Assembly: GCA_009744235.1 (NCBI GenBank)
Contig: WPHV01000006.1
Location: 62,001-126,000 of the forward strand
Length of the DNA: 64,000 bases
DNA from: Gillisella vitis
Lineage (GTDB): Bacteria > Pseudomonadota > Alphaproteobacteria > Rhizobiales > Rhizobiaceae
Direction: 5' to 3'
The notes under the pieces: model-generated
What the model was told of the DNA's origin: nothing
The model's input: the letters and a program-made list of their open reading frames with translations, nothing else
The model's database searches: none
Shown: positions 1 through 9,767 of the stretch, piece after piece
Numbering within the stretch: position 1 is the first letter of the stretch
Layout of the letters: every line of letters starts with the position of its first letter
Position numbers and translations under genes: made by a program

Positions 1-210
1 CCAGATCACCGCGTCGATCCGCGCCTTGTCGTCTTTAAGCGAAAAATAGGCATGACCGGAGGAATGCTGGCCTCGAAAGCCGGAAATTTCGCCGCGCACT
101 CGCACCTGATCGAAGGCGGTTTCGATGGTGCGCTTGATCGATCCGGAAAGCTCCGAGACGGAAAATTCGGTCAGATTGCTGGGCTGGTCGTCGTCAAAGA
201 AAGAGGCCAT
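1..210 (-). CDS. xseA: Exodeoxyribonuclease VII large subunit, N-terminal part (runs off window start)
   Basis: Reading the minus strand from the ATG at 208-210 gives 70 codons that begin [20 protein letters not shown] and continue through [10 protein letters not shown] and [21 protein letters not shown] to the window edge. This is the N-terminal OB-fold of XseA, the single-stranded-DNA-binding part of exonuclease VII. With XseB the enzyme degrades single-stranded DNA to oligonucleotides in repair. The motifs GEISGF and GHAYFSLKD are typical of the family. The catalytic middle domain and coiled coil lie outside the window, so integrity cannot be judged. Confidence 0.93.
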   Translation of the reverse strand, partial: MASFFDDDQPSNLTEFSVSELSGSIKRTIETAFDQVRVRGEISGFRGQHSSGHAYFSLKDDKARIDAVIW

Positions 211-362
211 GACAGTGTTTTATCCAAGCTTGCAAAAAAACGCATCTTTTTTTGGAAAGAAGTAAACAGGCTTTGTTCTGGCTGTTTTGATGGGCCAATC
301 GTTAACTCTCGGATGGCAATATGCCTGACATCACGATTTGTCTGTCATACGGGATCGCATCC

Positions 363-590
363 ATGACCTTTCTCATCGCCATGGCAATTGGCATCGCCAC
401 CGCAACGACCAGAAGCATCCTGGCGATTGTAGCGGTTTCGCTGGTGCTTTTGACGGCGGGGCTGGTCATGCTGGCTCTTTCGCCTGCGATGATGGCGATG
501 GATCTGCTGACGGCTCTGATCGCCTATAATGTCGGGCTTATCGATTGCCTGATGGTCTCGCTGGCCTTGTCACAGCGCAAGATCGCCTGA
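363..590 (+). CDS. Small hydrophobic membrane protein, unknown function
   Basis: A 75-residue protein beginning MTFLIAMAIGIATATTRSIL. It has two or three hydrophobic segments (about residues 1-12, 17-39 and 46-64) and a short basic tail ending SQRKIA. An in-frame ATG at 321 would add 14 residues; the internal ATG at 363 starts directly on the membrane segment and was preferred, but neither start has a strong Shine-Dalgarno. No family is recognised. It is divergent from xseA and convergent with the large membrane protein at 621-2516. Codon use and hydrophobic pattern support a real gene, but it could be spurious. Confidence 0.5.
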   Translation: MTFLIAMAIGIATATTRSILAIVAVSLVLLTAGLVMLALSPAMMAMDLLTALIAYNVGLIDCLMVSLALSQRKIA

Positions 591-620
591 TTTCACTATC
601 CGTTTCTAAACTCTATCCGT

Positions 621-2516
621 TCACGGCTGCGGCTTGACCACAAAGATCCGCAGGCCGGACTGGCTGTCGGCTGCAAGCGGCTGAAGATAATCAGGCACTC
701 TGTTGCGGTTCAGATCTGCATAAAGCCCGTCGGGCTTCAAGGCGATCAACTGGCGGGTTTGTGCATCGGAGGGGCAGAAGGCGAGAATGCCGACATGGGC
801 ACCCACCAGAAAAGCAAGGGCGTCCGGCGGTGTCGAGAGGCCGATATGCAGTTCCGTCAGCATGCCTGCCTGGTTGCGATGATAGGGCGCGGTCAATATC
901 CGATGCGAGGTAAAGCGCAGGATGGAAGTGCCGCTTTCCGATGGGGCGGCAACCGTCGTCGGCGCTAAACTCGTCAATTGGGCCAAGCCCGCCAATTGAG
1001 CAAGAGCTTTTTCAGATGAGCAATCACGGCTGGCATCCTGGGATGCCGGGCCGGAGCGAGTCTGTAGTTTTAATCGTGCCGTTCCTTCCACGGCAAGCGT
1101 GCCTGCGATTGCCCACACGGAAGGGACCGACAGAAGAATGCTGGCGATATAGGCAAGGCTTGAGAGAATGCGGGCTGGTCGCAGCATTGCACGCCCGCGC
1201 AGATCGGCAACCAGCAGCGCGAGCGGCAGGATCGGGATCAGGTTGGAAAACATTGCGCCGCGCACCTGGATCAGCGCGACACCGACGCTGACCGCCAGCA
1301 AGAGCGCCAGTGCCAGATGCGCCTCCATCTGGTTTTTCCGCCAGACCTGGGTAAGGCAGACCAAAAGCCCGAATAGGCCGACAGCGTAAAAGCCGCCGAG
1401 AGTTCCCGGCTCCTGCTGCGCCATGGCAAGGATCGAGCGAGCCTCGCCGACATTGTTCAGCCACAGCGTCACCAGCATCGGATCGAGATTGGCGAGCGGA
1501 TTGCCGAGGCATTGTGGCGCGACAATCAGGGCCGAGAAACCGACGCTGGCACCGATCACCAGCAGCAAGAACAGCCGAACACCGGCAGGAAACCGGCTGG
1601 CAAAGGCGGCAGCGGAAAACAGCAATCCGCCGCCAATCGCCGTCAGGGCGTAAAACCCGAAGGAGAGATTGTCGCATGTCACCGTGCGATAGGATTGCGC
1701 AGGCACGGTTGCCACAAATAGCAACGTGACCGACAGCGCCAGGCTGAGAGAATAGGCCATGGCGCAGGTCCGCATCGCTTTACCATGCCGGGCCCAGAGC
1801 AGGGCGACGATAGCGCAGGCCGTGGCAATCAGCGGCGTGGTTTCTGCGCCGATGGCGAGCGCCAGCGCCGCCGCCGCACCGGCCAGCGCGAACCATGTCG
1901 ATGAGCGCGTTCCATTCTGGCGCCTAGTCTGAGCCCCTGGCGCTGCCGTGGAAAGTACGGCGGTCAGGAATGCGATCAGGGCGATCTGGACATTGTGATG
2001 ATCGATTGAGCCGGGCAGGAAACGGTTGGATGTCAGAAGGTAAAGGGCGCTCAGGCAAAGCGCCAGATGCATGGTCACCCGTCCGCCCAGCACCCATCCG
2101 GCAGCACCGAACGACAGCATGACCGGCACGGTCCAGAGGAGCGGCCAGATGGCGAGGGCCACGGCTTCGGCTGTGTGCGGTGCAAACCAGATACCCGCCA
2201 GCCGGATTAAGGTGGCAATCGGCCAGTCGATCAGCCGCGACCAATGCATCAGCGTGCCGGGCGACAGACCCAGGCGGTATTGCATCATGTCAAACCAGCC
2301 CTGACCGGCAAGATAATCCCGAACCTCGATCAGCCGCATGGCATCGTCATTGTCAGCGCCGACATAATCCTTGGCAAAAGGCAGCGTCGTCGCACAGAGG
2401 ACGACGATGACGAGAAGGCAATAGCCCAGCATCACCGGCAGAAGGCGCGGGGCGGTCCCAGGTGCCGTCACCAGAGATGATGCAGAGGATGCAGGAAGAG
2501 AAGAACTGGACGTCAT
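621..2516 (-). CDS. Large polytopic membrane protein, probable GT-C type glycosyltransferase
   Basis: About 631 residues with roughly a dozen hydrophobic segments. The first spans about residues 27-46 and is followed by an acidic loop, ADNDD at 54-58, then AMRLIEVRDYL. An acidic motif in the first external loop is characteristic of GT-C enzymes (STT3/PMT-like), which take sugars from polyprenyl-phosphate donors. The C-terminal 110 or so residues are soluble and probably periplasmic. A longer frame opens at 2678, but that start would overlap the divergent gene at 2677; the ATG at 2514-2516 (MTSSSSLPASS) was chosen, with GGGAGG about 20 nt upstream. It is divergent from a GtrB-like GT2 and a GtrA protein, which suggests a shared glycan pathway. 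GT-C assignment is inference from topology and motif. Confidence 0.75.
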   Translation of the reverse strand: MTSSSSLPASSASSLVTAPGTAPRLLPVMLGYCLLVIVVLCATTLPFAKDYVGADNDDAMRLIEVRDYLAGQGWFDMMQYRLGLSPGTLMHWSRLIDWPIATLIRLAGIWFAPHTAEAVALAIWPLLWTVPVMLSFGAAGWVLGGRVTMHLALCLSALYLLTSNRFLPGSIDHHNVQIALIAFLTAVLSTAAPGAQTRRQNGTRSSTWFALAGAAAALALAIGAETTPLIATACAIVALLWARHGKAMRTCAMAYSLSLALSVTLLFVATVPAQSYRTVTCDNLSFGFYALTAIGGGLLFSAAAFASRFPAGVRLFLLLVIGASVGFSALIVAPQCLGNPLANLDPMLVTLWLNNVGEARSILAMAQQEPGTLGGFYAVGLFGLLVCLTQVWRKNQMEAHLALALLLAVSVGVALIQVRGAMFSNLIPILPLALLVADLRGRAMLRPARILSSLAYIASILLSVPSVWAIAGTLAVEGTARLKLQTRSGPASQDASRDCSSEKALAQLAGLAQLTSLAPTTVAAPSESGTSILRFTSHRILTAPYHRNQAGMLTELHIGLSTPPDALAFLVGAHVGILAFCPSDAQTRQLIALKPDGLYADLNRNRVPDYLQPLAADSQSGLRIFVVKPQP

Positions 2517-2676
2517 CGGTATTTCCGGTTGTTCGGGGCCTCCCGTTTCGGGGGGATGCGACCAAGATTCTTCGATTGTTCGGCTTGTCCGAAACCTAGC
2601 CTTAACCTTCTCAAGAAATAGTAAAATCTCAAGGAGCCGCGTTTCGGCTGCCCGAACACGTGTATCGAGTAAGTTC

Positions 2677-3681
2677 ATGGGCCAGACACCAGTACCGGAC
2701 GTGGCGGTCCTTATTCCCTGCTACAATGAGGCCGGCACCATTGCCTCAGTGGTGCGCGGCTTCCGTACCGCCCTGCCGCAGGCGCGGGTCTATGTCTATG
2801 ACAATAATTCCACTGATGGTACGGCGCTGGCCGCCATGCTGGCCGGTGCCGAGGTGTTGCACGAGCGCCGGCAGGGCAAGGGCCATGTGGTGCGCCGGAT
2901 GTTTGCCGATATCGACGCCGATATCTATCTGATGGCCGATGGCGATGGCACCTATGCGCCGCAGGACGCAACGGCCTTGATCCATCTGCTGATCGAAGAG
3001 CGCGCCGACATGGTGGTCGCCACGCGCCGGAATGTCCACAATGATGCCGGACGCCAGGGGCATGCGCTTGGCAATCGCCTGTTCAACAGGCTCTATCGCT
3101 TTCTGTTCGGGCCGGGCTTTACCGATATTTTCTCCGGCTACCGTGCCTTTTCGCGCCGCTATGTCAAAACCTTTCCGGCGGTGTCGGCAGGCTTTGAAAT
3201 TGAGACAGAAATGTCCGTCCATGCCTCGCGGCTGAAGTTGCCGGTCGTGGAACTGGAACTTGACTACGGACGCCGGCCAGAAGGCTCGCATTCCAAGCTA
3301 TCGACCTTACGCGACGGTGCAAAAATCCTCTGGATGTTCGCCATGCTGTCGAAGGAGACGCGGCCATTCGCGACGTTTTCGGCGCTGGCCGGGCTGGTCC
3401 TGGTGATAAGCCTCGGTTTCATGGCACCGGTTCTGGGCGAATATTTCACCACCGGCCTCGTCTCGCGGCTGCCGACCTGGGTTCTGTCGGTGGCGCTGCT
3501 GTTGATGAGCCAGCTCTTGTTTACCGCGGGATTGATCCTCGACTCGCTATCGAGGGCGCGGGCCGAGCATTTGCGGCTTTCCTATATCGCCTTGCCCGCC
3601 TTTACCGCACCTGAAAACCCCGCCTTGGCAGCGGCTGATCCCGTCATCGATCCGGCTCGCTCGGCTGCGGATGCTGCATGA
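2677..3681 (+). CDS. GT2 polyprenyl-phosphate glycosyltransferase, GtrB/DPM1-like
   Basis: 334 residues. The N-terminal GT-A domain starts VAVLIPCYNEAGTI and includes the nucleotide-binding DNNST motif (about 42-46) and the metal-binding DGD at 88-90 (LMADGDGTY). FTDIFSGYRAFSRR is the conserved DPM1/GtrB acceptor-region signature. Two C-terminal membrane spans (about 230-252 and 266-290) anchor it, as in GtrB proteins. Enzymes of this class transfer a sugar from a nucleotide donor to undecaprenyl phosphate at the inner face of the membrane. The next gene, a GtrA-family protein, overlaps its stop by 4 nt (ATGA), so the two are translationally coupled. The sugar and final acceptor are not deducible. 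The SD before the ATG is weak. Confidence 0.9.
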   Translation: MGQTPVPDVAVLIPCYNEAGTIASVVRGFRTALPQARVYVYDNNSTDGTALAAMLAGAEVLHERRQGKGHVVRRMFADIDADIYLMADGDGTYAPQDATALIHLLIEERADMVVATRRNVHNDAGRQGHALGNRLFNRLYRFLFGPGFTDIFSGYRAFSRRYVKTFPAVSAGFEIETEMSVHASRLKLPVVELELDYGRRPEGSHSKLSTLRDGAKILWMFAMLSKETRPFATFSALAGLVLVISLGFMAPVLGEYFTTGLVSRLPTWVLSVALLLMSQLLFTAGLILDSLSRARAEHLRLSYIALPAFTAPENPALAAADPVIDPARSAADAA

Positions 3682-4052
3682 AGAAGCTGGTCCGTTTTGC
3701 TGTTGTCGGCAGTACGGGTTTTGCCGTGGATGCCGGGCTTTTATGGCTGCTTCTGTCTTGCAGCGCTCTCGGCCCCTTAGCTGCCCGCGCCCTTGCCATT
3801 CTGGCGGCCCTGTTCGTCACATGGCGGCTTAACCGTGCCTTCACCTTCGGCGCGTCCCGGCGAAGCCTCGCCGTCGAGGGCTTTCGCTATGGCTCGGTCG
3901 GGCTCATCTCGGCGCTGGTCAATTACGGTCTTTATGCCGGGTTGTTGATCGCCATCCCGGCACTCAATCCTTTCGCGGCGCTGGTTTTCGCATCGCTTGC
4001 CGCGATGGCGTTCAGCTTTTTCGGCTATTCGCGGTTTGTGTTTCGCCGTTGA
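3678..4052 (+). CDS. GtrA family membrane protein (putative polyprenyl-linked sugar flippase)
   Basis: 124 residues with four predicted membrane helices, starting MKKLVRFAVVGSTGFAVDAG. The pattern RFAVVGSTGFAVDAGLLWLL, TWRLNRAFTF near the middle and FSFFGYSRFVFRR at the end are the standard landmarks of the GtrA (PF04138) family. The family is thought to flip polyprenyl-phosphate sugars across the inner membrane. The start overlaps the stop of the GT2 gene, indicating one transcript. Length matches the family norm (120-150). Confidence 0.9.
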   Translation: MKKLVRFAVVGSTGFAVDAGLLWLLLSCSALGPLAARALAILAALFVTWRLNRAFTFGASRRSLAVEGFRYGSVGLISALVNYGLYAGLLIAIPALNPFAALVFASLAAMAFSFFGYSRFVFRR

Positions 4053-4071
4053 AGCAGTGCAATTGGTTGGA

Positions 4072-5058
4072 TCAAACCGGTTCCCAACCATCCTTTTCGC
4101 TGGCCCGGTAGATGGCATCAATGAAACGCTGGTTGGCGCGGGAGTTTTCCAGCGTCACAACGTTGCTCTCTTCACCCCGGGCTGCCTTGGCAAACGCCTC
4201 AGCCTCCAGACGATATTGGCGGCTGTCGGGAAAGCGGAAGATTTGCGATTCGCTATGGTTGCGGTTGGTCAGTTCCAGCTCTTCCGCCCCCCAGCGGTCG
4301 GCATTGAACGGTGATTTCACCTCGATAAACCCTTCATCGCCATGAAACACCATTGTCTGCCGGGCGGCCATCTGGGTGGCGATGTAAAAACTCATGTCGA
4401 AACTGCCGAAATCGGCTTTGACGCTGGAATAAATGTCGGTGCCGAATTCGGGGTCGCGTTCCGTCACCGCCTGTACCCGCACCGGTTCAAGGCCTGTCAC
4501 GAAGCGGGTGGTGATGGTCGGATAGACGCCAATATCCGGGAGCGCGCCACCGCCGAGTTCCGGGATATTGCGCATATTGCCGGGGTCGCGGTTAAAGTAA
4601 GTGAAAGAGCCCTGCACATGCCGCAGCTTGCCAATGGCGCCATCGGCCAGAAGGGCGCGGACTTTGTGCCAGACAGGCGCATAGGTGACCATGAAGGCTT
4701 CCGAAATCAGCACCTTGTTGCGGTCGCGCGCGGCGATCAGGCTGTCGATGTCCTCTGCTTTCAGGGCAATCGGCTTTTCGCACAGCACATGCTTGCCCGC
4801 ATCGGCAGCTTTTATCGTCCATTCCACATGCTGGGCGGTTGGCAGGGGAATATAGACGGCATCGATCAGGTCAGACGCCAGCATCTCTTCATAGGACCCG
4901 AAGGCATGCGGTACGGAAAAGCGGTCGGCCATGGCGCGGGCCTTGGCAAGGTCACGGCTGGTAATGGCGCTGACCACGGCCCCTTCCGCATCCTGAATGG
5001 CGGGAACGACCAGTTCACGGCCAATTTTCGCCGTCGATAAAATTCCAAACCGCAGCAT
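4072..5058 (-). CDS. Gfo/Idh/MocA family NAD(P)-dependent oxidoreductase
   Basis: 328 residues. The N-terminal Rossmann fold begins [20 protein letters not shown], and the family signature CEKPIALK places the conserved lysine at residue 95. [12 protein letters not shown] marks the start of the C-terminal domain seen in dihydrodiol dehydrogenase and glucose-fructose oxidoreductase relatives. Family members oxidise or reduce sugar-like or cyclic polyol substrates with NAD(P); the substrate here is unknown. The ATG at 5056-5058 has CGGAGGAAAAATC directly upstream, a clear SD, so the upstream in-frame start at 5076 is rejected. It is convergent with gtrA and divergent from the aldo/keto reductase at 5201. 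Confidence 0.88.
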   Translation of the reverse strand: MLRFGILSTAKIGRELVVPAIQDAEGAVVSAITSRDLAKARAMADRFSVPHAFGSYEEMLASDLIDAVYIPLPTAQHVEWTIKAADAGKHVLCEKPIALKAEDIDSLIAARDRNKVLISEAFMVTYAPVWHKVRALLADGAIGKLRHVQGSFTYFNRDPGNMRNIPELGGGALPDIGVYPTITTRFVTGLEPVRVQAVTERDPEFGTDIYSSVKADFGSFDMSFYIATQMAARQTMVFHGDEGFIEVKSPFNADRWGAEELELTNRNHSESQIFRFPDSRQYRLEAEAFAKAARGEESNVVTLENSRANQRFIDAIYRASEKDGWEPV

Positions 5059-5200
5059 GATTTTTCCTCCGCACATCGTATTTCGGTAGACGACACATAA
5101 CGCCTATGCCCGGATTGTGAACAGGGCTTGGTTGTCATCGACGCAGTAAGCGTTACTTTCCTGTCGAATTTTCCCTCTTGGACTTTCATGGAGACCTGTC

Positions 5201-6154
5201 ATGCAGAAACGAAATCTCGGACGTTCCGGTCTGGCGATCGCCCCCGTCGTGTTCGGCGGCAATGTGTTCGGCTGGACGGCGGACGAGCAAACCTCGTTCA
5301 GGCTGCTCGATGCGTTTTTCGATGCTGGCTACAATGCCATCGATACGGCGGATGTGTATTCGCGCTGGATAGACGGTCATTCCGGCGGCGAATCCGAAAC
5401 CGTGATTGGCAAATGGTTGAAACAGGGACATGTCGCGCGCGACAAGGCGGTGATCGTTACCAAGGTCGGCATGGATATGGGCCAGGGCAAACCTGCGCTT
5501 TCGGCCAGATGGATTGTCGAGGCGGTTGAAAACTCCCTGAAACGGCTCCAGACCGACTATATCGATCTCTATCTCTCCCATACCTTCGATGCCGATACAC
5601 CGCATGAGGAAACGCTGGGTGCCTATGCCAGGCTGAAGGATGAGGGCAAGATCCGCGCCTTCGGCTGCTCGAATTTCGATGCCGCCCAATTGCAGGCATC
5701 CTTCGATGCGGCGGCCAAGGCTGGCCTGCCGCGCTATGATGTGATCCAGCCCGAATATAATCTCTATACCCGCGAGAAATTCGAGGGGTCGCTGGCAGAG
5801 CTTTGCATGCGTGAAGAGATCGGTGTCATCAGCTATTACGCGCTGGCGGCAGGCTTTCTCACCGGCAAATATCGCCAAGTGGAGGATGCCGAGGGCAAGG
5901 CGCGATCCTACCGTGTCACCAACTATCTGAACGACAAGGGCCACCGCATCCTCGCCGCCCTGGACGCGGTCGCTGCTGAGACCGGCACGACGCCTGCCAC
6001 GGTTGCCATTGCCTGGGTCGCAGCTCGCCCCGGCATTACCGCGCCCATCGCCTCGGCCACCAGCCTGTCGCAGCTTGAAGCGATGGTCAGGGCTGGAACA
6101 CTGGAACTGTCTTCGGCGCAGATGCAAAGCCTGAACGAGGCCGGAGCAGAATAA
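5201..6154 (+). CDS. Aldo/keto reductase
   Basis: 317 residues with an AKR (beta/alpha)8 barrel. The catalytic tetrad is visible as D48, Y53, K88 (VTKVG) and H127 (YLSHTFD). The N-terminus QKRNLGRSGLAIAPVVFGG is typical of YajO/Gsp69-like soluble reductases that use NADPH on aldehydes and ketones. GGAGACCTGTC precedes the ATG. Its physiological substrate is not predictable. It is convergent with the LysR gene and forms a cluster with a second AKR at 7296. Confidence 0.9.
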   Translation: MQKRNLGRSGLAIAPVVFGGNVFGWTADEQTSFRLLDAFFDAGYNAIDTADVYSRWIDGHSGGESETVIGKWLKQGHVARDKAVIVTKVGMDMGQGKPALSARWIVEAVENSLKRLQTDYIDLYLSHTFDADTPHEETLGAYARLKDEGKIRAFGCSNFDAAQLQASFDAAAKAGLPRYDVIQPEYNLYTREKFEGSLAELCMREEIGVISYYALAAGFLTGKYRQVEDAEGKARSYRVTNYLNDKGHRILAALDAVAAETGTTPATVAIAWVAARPGITAPIASATSLSQLEAMVRAGTLELSSAQMQSLNEAGAE

Positions 6155-6200
6155 CGAGGCATGGCGAGTCGATAGAGCTTCGCGCGGGCCATAATCCGGC

Positions 6201-7091
6201 TCAGCTCCGGTGCCGGAAGAAGTCAACGAAGGCGCGTAGCGCCGGTCGCATCTGGCGGCGGGTGGGGTAATAGATGTAAAACCCGTCAAACGGCGGGCAC
6301 CAGTCTTCCAACACCCGGATCAGCCTGCCCTCGCGGATGTCTTTGTCTACCCGCTGGTCAAAGACAAACGCCAGCCCGACACCCGTTAGCGCCGCCAGCC
6401 GGATCAGTCTCTGGTCGGCCAGCGTCAGAACGTCAGGCACATCCACGGCAATCTGCTTGCCGTGTTTTTCCAATTCCCAGCGATAGATCCGCCCGCTGGA
6501 AAAGCGGCGGCGAATGCAGCGATGCTCCATCAGGTCATGTGGGTGGAGGGGTAGGGGATGCCTTTCGAAATAGCTGGGCGCGCCGATAATCGTGCCGCTG
6601 ATTGGGCCGCTTGCCTTGACTGCCACCATATCCGCTTCCAGATGTTCGCCAAGCCGAAGCCCTGCATCGAAACCCTTTTCGACAATATCCTCGAACTGAT
6701 CATTGGTGATCAGTTCGAGTTGGATATCCGGATAGAGGCTGAGGAAGTCTCCAAGCCGTGGTACGATCAGGTCTTCGGCAGCCAGCGCCGGCATGGTGAT
6801 CCGCAGCGGTCCGGCGGGATTGGATTTGTTTTCCGCCAGGGTTTCCAGCGCCGTACCGATATCGGCCAGCGCTGGTGCCAGCTTTTGCAGCAATTGCCGC
6901 CCCTCTTCGGTCGGAGCGACGCTGCGGGTGGTGCGCGCCAGCAGCCGCACGCCAAGGCTGGCCTCCAGCGCCGACACTGCGTGGCTGACAGCGGAAGGCG
7001 CAATGCCCAGTTCTTCCGCCGCCTTCCTGAAGCTCGATGTTTCGGCCACCGTTGCCAGCACCGCCAGTTGGGATAATTGAATCCTGTTCAT
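6201..7091 (-). CDS. LysR family transcriptional regulator
   Basis: 296 residues, the usual length for the family. The winged helix-turn-helix occupies residues 1-60: MNRIQLSQLAVLATVAETSS, then FRKAAEELGIAPSAVSHAVS and LEASLGVRLLARTTRSVAPT. The rest is the effector-binding domain (PAGPLRITMPALAAEDLIVP onward). It is divergent from the AKR at 7296, the normal arrangement for LysR regulators and their target, although a repeat element lies between the two. It probably controls one or both AKR genes; the inducer is unknown. Confidence 0.92.
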   Translation of the reverse strand: MNRIQLSQLAVLATVAETSSFRKAAEELGIAPSAVSHAVSALEASLGVRLLARTTRSVAPTEEGRQLLQKLAPALADIGTALETLAENKSNPAGPLRITMPALAAEDLIVPRLGDFLSLYPDIQLELITNDQFEDIVEKGFDAGLRLGEHLEADMVAVKASGPISGTIIGAPSYFERHPLPLHPHDLMEHRCIRRRFSSGRIYRWELEKHGKQIAVDVPDVLTLADQRLIRLAALTGVGLAFVFDQRVDKDIREGRLIRVLEDWCPPFDGFYIYYPTRRQMRPALRAFVDFFRHRS

Positions 7092-7093
7092 TG

Positions 7094-7108
7094 TTCTATT
7101 TGTTAGAA
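7094..7108. promoter_or_regulatory. Candidate LysR-type operator
   Basis: Immediately upstream of the LysR start is TTCTATTTGTTAGAA, a short dyad (TTCTA / TAGAA) of the T-N11-A form typical of LysR autoregulatory boxes. It lies very close to the start codon, which fits autorepression. Support is only sequence and position. Confidence 0.3.
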
Positions 7109-7163
7109 TAGTGCCTGCGCATTTGCATCCATTATCTTTCGCGGCAAAGACGGTATTTTGTTT

Positions 7164-7268
7164 CTAGAGCGCTGCTGCAATTCATGGAATCGCAGCAGCG
7201 CTCTAGCTCTTTGTTTTGCGCATTTCCGGTTGGCAAAACCGGTTTCCACTTTTCCTGGAAATGCTCTA
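7164..7268. repeat. RIME1-like intergenic palindromic element
   Basis: A perfect 15-bp inverted repeat (CTAGAGCGCTGCTGC at 7164-7178 and its complement at 7192-7206) is followed by a second imperfect dyad built on GCATTTCC (7220-7227) and GGAAATGC (7257-7264) around AAACCGGTTTCCACTTTTCC. This two-palindrome layout and the AAACCGGTTTCC core match Rhizobium-specific intergenic mosaic elements (RIME1) as remembered. It lies between the LysR gene and the second AKR and could form a transcript hairpin. Confidence 0.65.
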
Positions 7269-7295
7269 TCGCTCCTGATTGAGAAGGTGAAGACC

Positions 7296-8297
<1,002 letters not shown>

Positions 8298-8323
8298 TCA
8301 AATCACATCGCTTGATAAAAGGG

Positions 8324-8352
8324 TCTCCCCGGCATGGGTTTTGCCGGGGAGA
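8324..8352. terminator. Bidirectional hairpin between convergent genes
   Basis: TCTCCCCGGCA (8324-8334) pairs with TGCCGGGGAGA (8342-8352) around a 7-nt loop, between the AKR stop at 8297 and the DUF992 gene stop at 8374. The T-tract is weak on both sides. Confidence 0.6.
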
Positions 8353-8373
8353 TGAAGACCGCAGAAGGGCGGA

Positions 8374-8931
8374 TCAGCCCTTGTAATGCTTGCCATGGCG
8401 CAGCGGGGGACCATTATCCAGCGACTTTGGCGTGGATGGCGGCATATAAGCGAGCTTCAGCGAGGCAAGTGTCGCACCGAGATTGACGCCGAGCGTGCTT
8501 TCCAGCGCGATAGGCTGCAAGGCGACTGAACCCTGGAAGCCGCCCATCAGCAGGTTGACCGCGCCGCCAAACCCAACAGCGGCATTGGCGCTGGTGCCGC
8601 CATAGCTGCCTTGCAAGGCGCCTTCCACCAGACGACCCGGCGCATAGACCGCCCAGGCCATTTTGCCGCCCTGCACATAGCCGAGATCGATGCCGATCTT
8701 GCTGAGCGTGCCTTGGTAATATTCGACCGGTGCCGATGTGGTCGGCTTGAATTCGCAGGTCAGGTCGCGGCTGGAGCCGACGACCGCGCTGATGCCTGGG
8801 CTCATTTCGCAGGTGAGCATGCCAACCTGCACCGCGGCTTTGGCGCCCGTGGCGCCCAGCGGAACAGCGAGGGCGGTGACAAGCGCCACCGCAGACAGCT
8901 TTGCGAGCGATGATTGAGCGAGCGATGACAT
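8374..8931 (-). CDS. DUF992 domain secreted protein
   Basis: 185 residues. The N-terminus (MSSLAQSSLAKLSAVALVTA, ending GATGAKA) is a Sec signal peptide with predicted cleavage after AKA. The mature part starts AVQVGMLTCEMSPG and is the glycine-rich beta domain DUF992, common in Rhizobiales exported proteins of unknown function. Cysteines in LTCEM and LTCEF probably form a disulfide. The ATG at 8931 is chosen because AAGGAG sits just before it; the ATG at 8946 would place that SD inside the coding region. Confidence 0.85.
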   Translation of the reverse strand: MSSLAQSSLAKLSAVALVTALAVPLGATGAKAAVQVGMLTCEMSPGISAVVGSSRDLTCEFKPTTSAPVEYYQGTLSKIGIDLGYVQGGKMAWAVYAPGRLVEGALQGSYGGTSANAAVGFGGAVNLLMGGFQGSVALQPIALESTLGVNLGATLASLKLAYMPPSTPKSLDNGPPLRHGKHYKG

Positions 8932-9093
8932 GAGTTTCTCCTTCATGGATAAATGCTGTGATCGAGCCTAATCGTATAATTCAGGCAGGATCGTGCTGCC
9001 GTTAGAAGTCTTGCCGTAAATTTTTGTTCCCGTTTGGCATTCGTCAAGGCCGTCACTGATTTTTGACTGCGGGCGACAAAATATGGCATCGGG

Positions 9094-9711
9094 TTAAAGG
9101 CTATTGGTAATTTCAGCCCTGATCCGCGCTGCGATGGGGGTGGCAAGATAGCGGGCTTTCTGATGCTGATCGAGAAACTTGAAGGATTTGCCGATCATTT
9201 CTGCCAGCATTAGCCTGTCGCCATCGCGCGCCGTCCAATCTGCAATCATATCCGCTTCGACCATCCCGGCTTGCAGCACCCGGCAATAAGCGCCCGGTCG
9301 TGCGGCTTTGGCATAGCGTTTCGCAAAGCCGGGATCTTCCATGCTCGCCGAGAATGTAGCGCAGGGAGTGCGCGCTGCCGTCACTTCCAGCCGCACATCA
9401 CCGATGGAAAGCCGGTCGCCGACAGCAAGATCGCGGTTGTCGAGACCGTCGATAACCAGATTTTCGCCAAACAGGCCGGGTGTGATCTGCCGGTTCAGTT
9501 GCGTCTCCCACCATTGCAAGGTCAGTGCGCCTTCCAGATAAATCGCCTGGTCCGGCCCGCCATGATACTTGCGATTCAGCACCGCATCGCCGACGAGACC
9601 GTGTTCATCGACCATCACCGGACCTGTCCGCGCCGATTTGAAAATCCCTGTCCTGTAGCTTTTACCGGGCAAGGTTTGTGGTTGACCAAGGCAGACCGCG
9701 AGGATTTTCAT
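9094..9711 (-). CDS. MOSC domain protein (YiiM-like)
   Basis: 205 residues starting MKILAVCLGQPQTLPGKSYR. DAVLNRKYHGGPDQAIYLE, LFGENLVIDG and the cysteine in ARTPCATFSASM are hallmarks of MOSC beta-barrel domains, which bind or transfer sulfur and molybdenum cofactor. The YiiM branch reduces N-hydroxylated compounds with Moco; that assignment is by resemblance only. The ATG at 9709-9711 is preceded by GAAGGAGAACGGCCCC. It is divergent from recR with about 56 nt between starts. Confidence 0.85.
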   Translation of the reverse strand: MKILAVCLGQPQTLPGKSYRTGIFKSARTGPVMVDEHGLVGDAVLNRKYHGGPDQAIYLEGALTLQWWETQLNRQITPGLFGENLVIDGLDNRDLAVGDRLSIGDVRLEVTAARTPCATFSASMEDPGFAKRYAKAARPGAYCRVLQAGMVEADMIADWTARDGDRLMLAEMIGKSFKFLDQHQKARYLATPIAARIRAEITNSL

Positions 9712-9767
9712 GGGGCCGTTCTCCTTCGACGATTCCGTTTCCGATAGATATGGGCTAAGAACGCGCC

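Noticed and set aside
5186..6289. 367-codon minus-strand frame opposite the aldo/keto reductase
   Set aside because: Shadow of the AKR gene; the plus-strand protein has all four catalytic residues.
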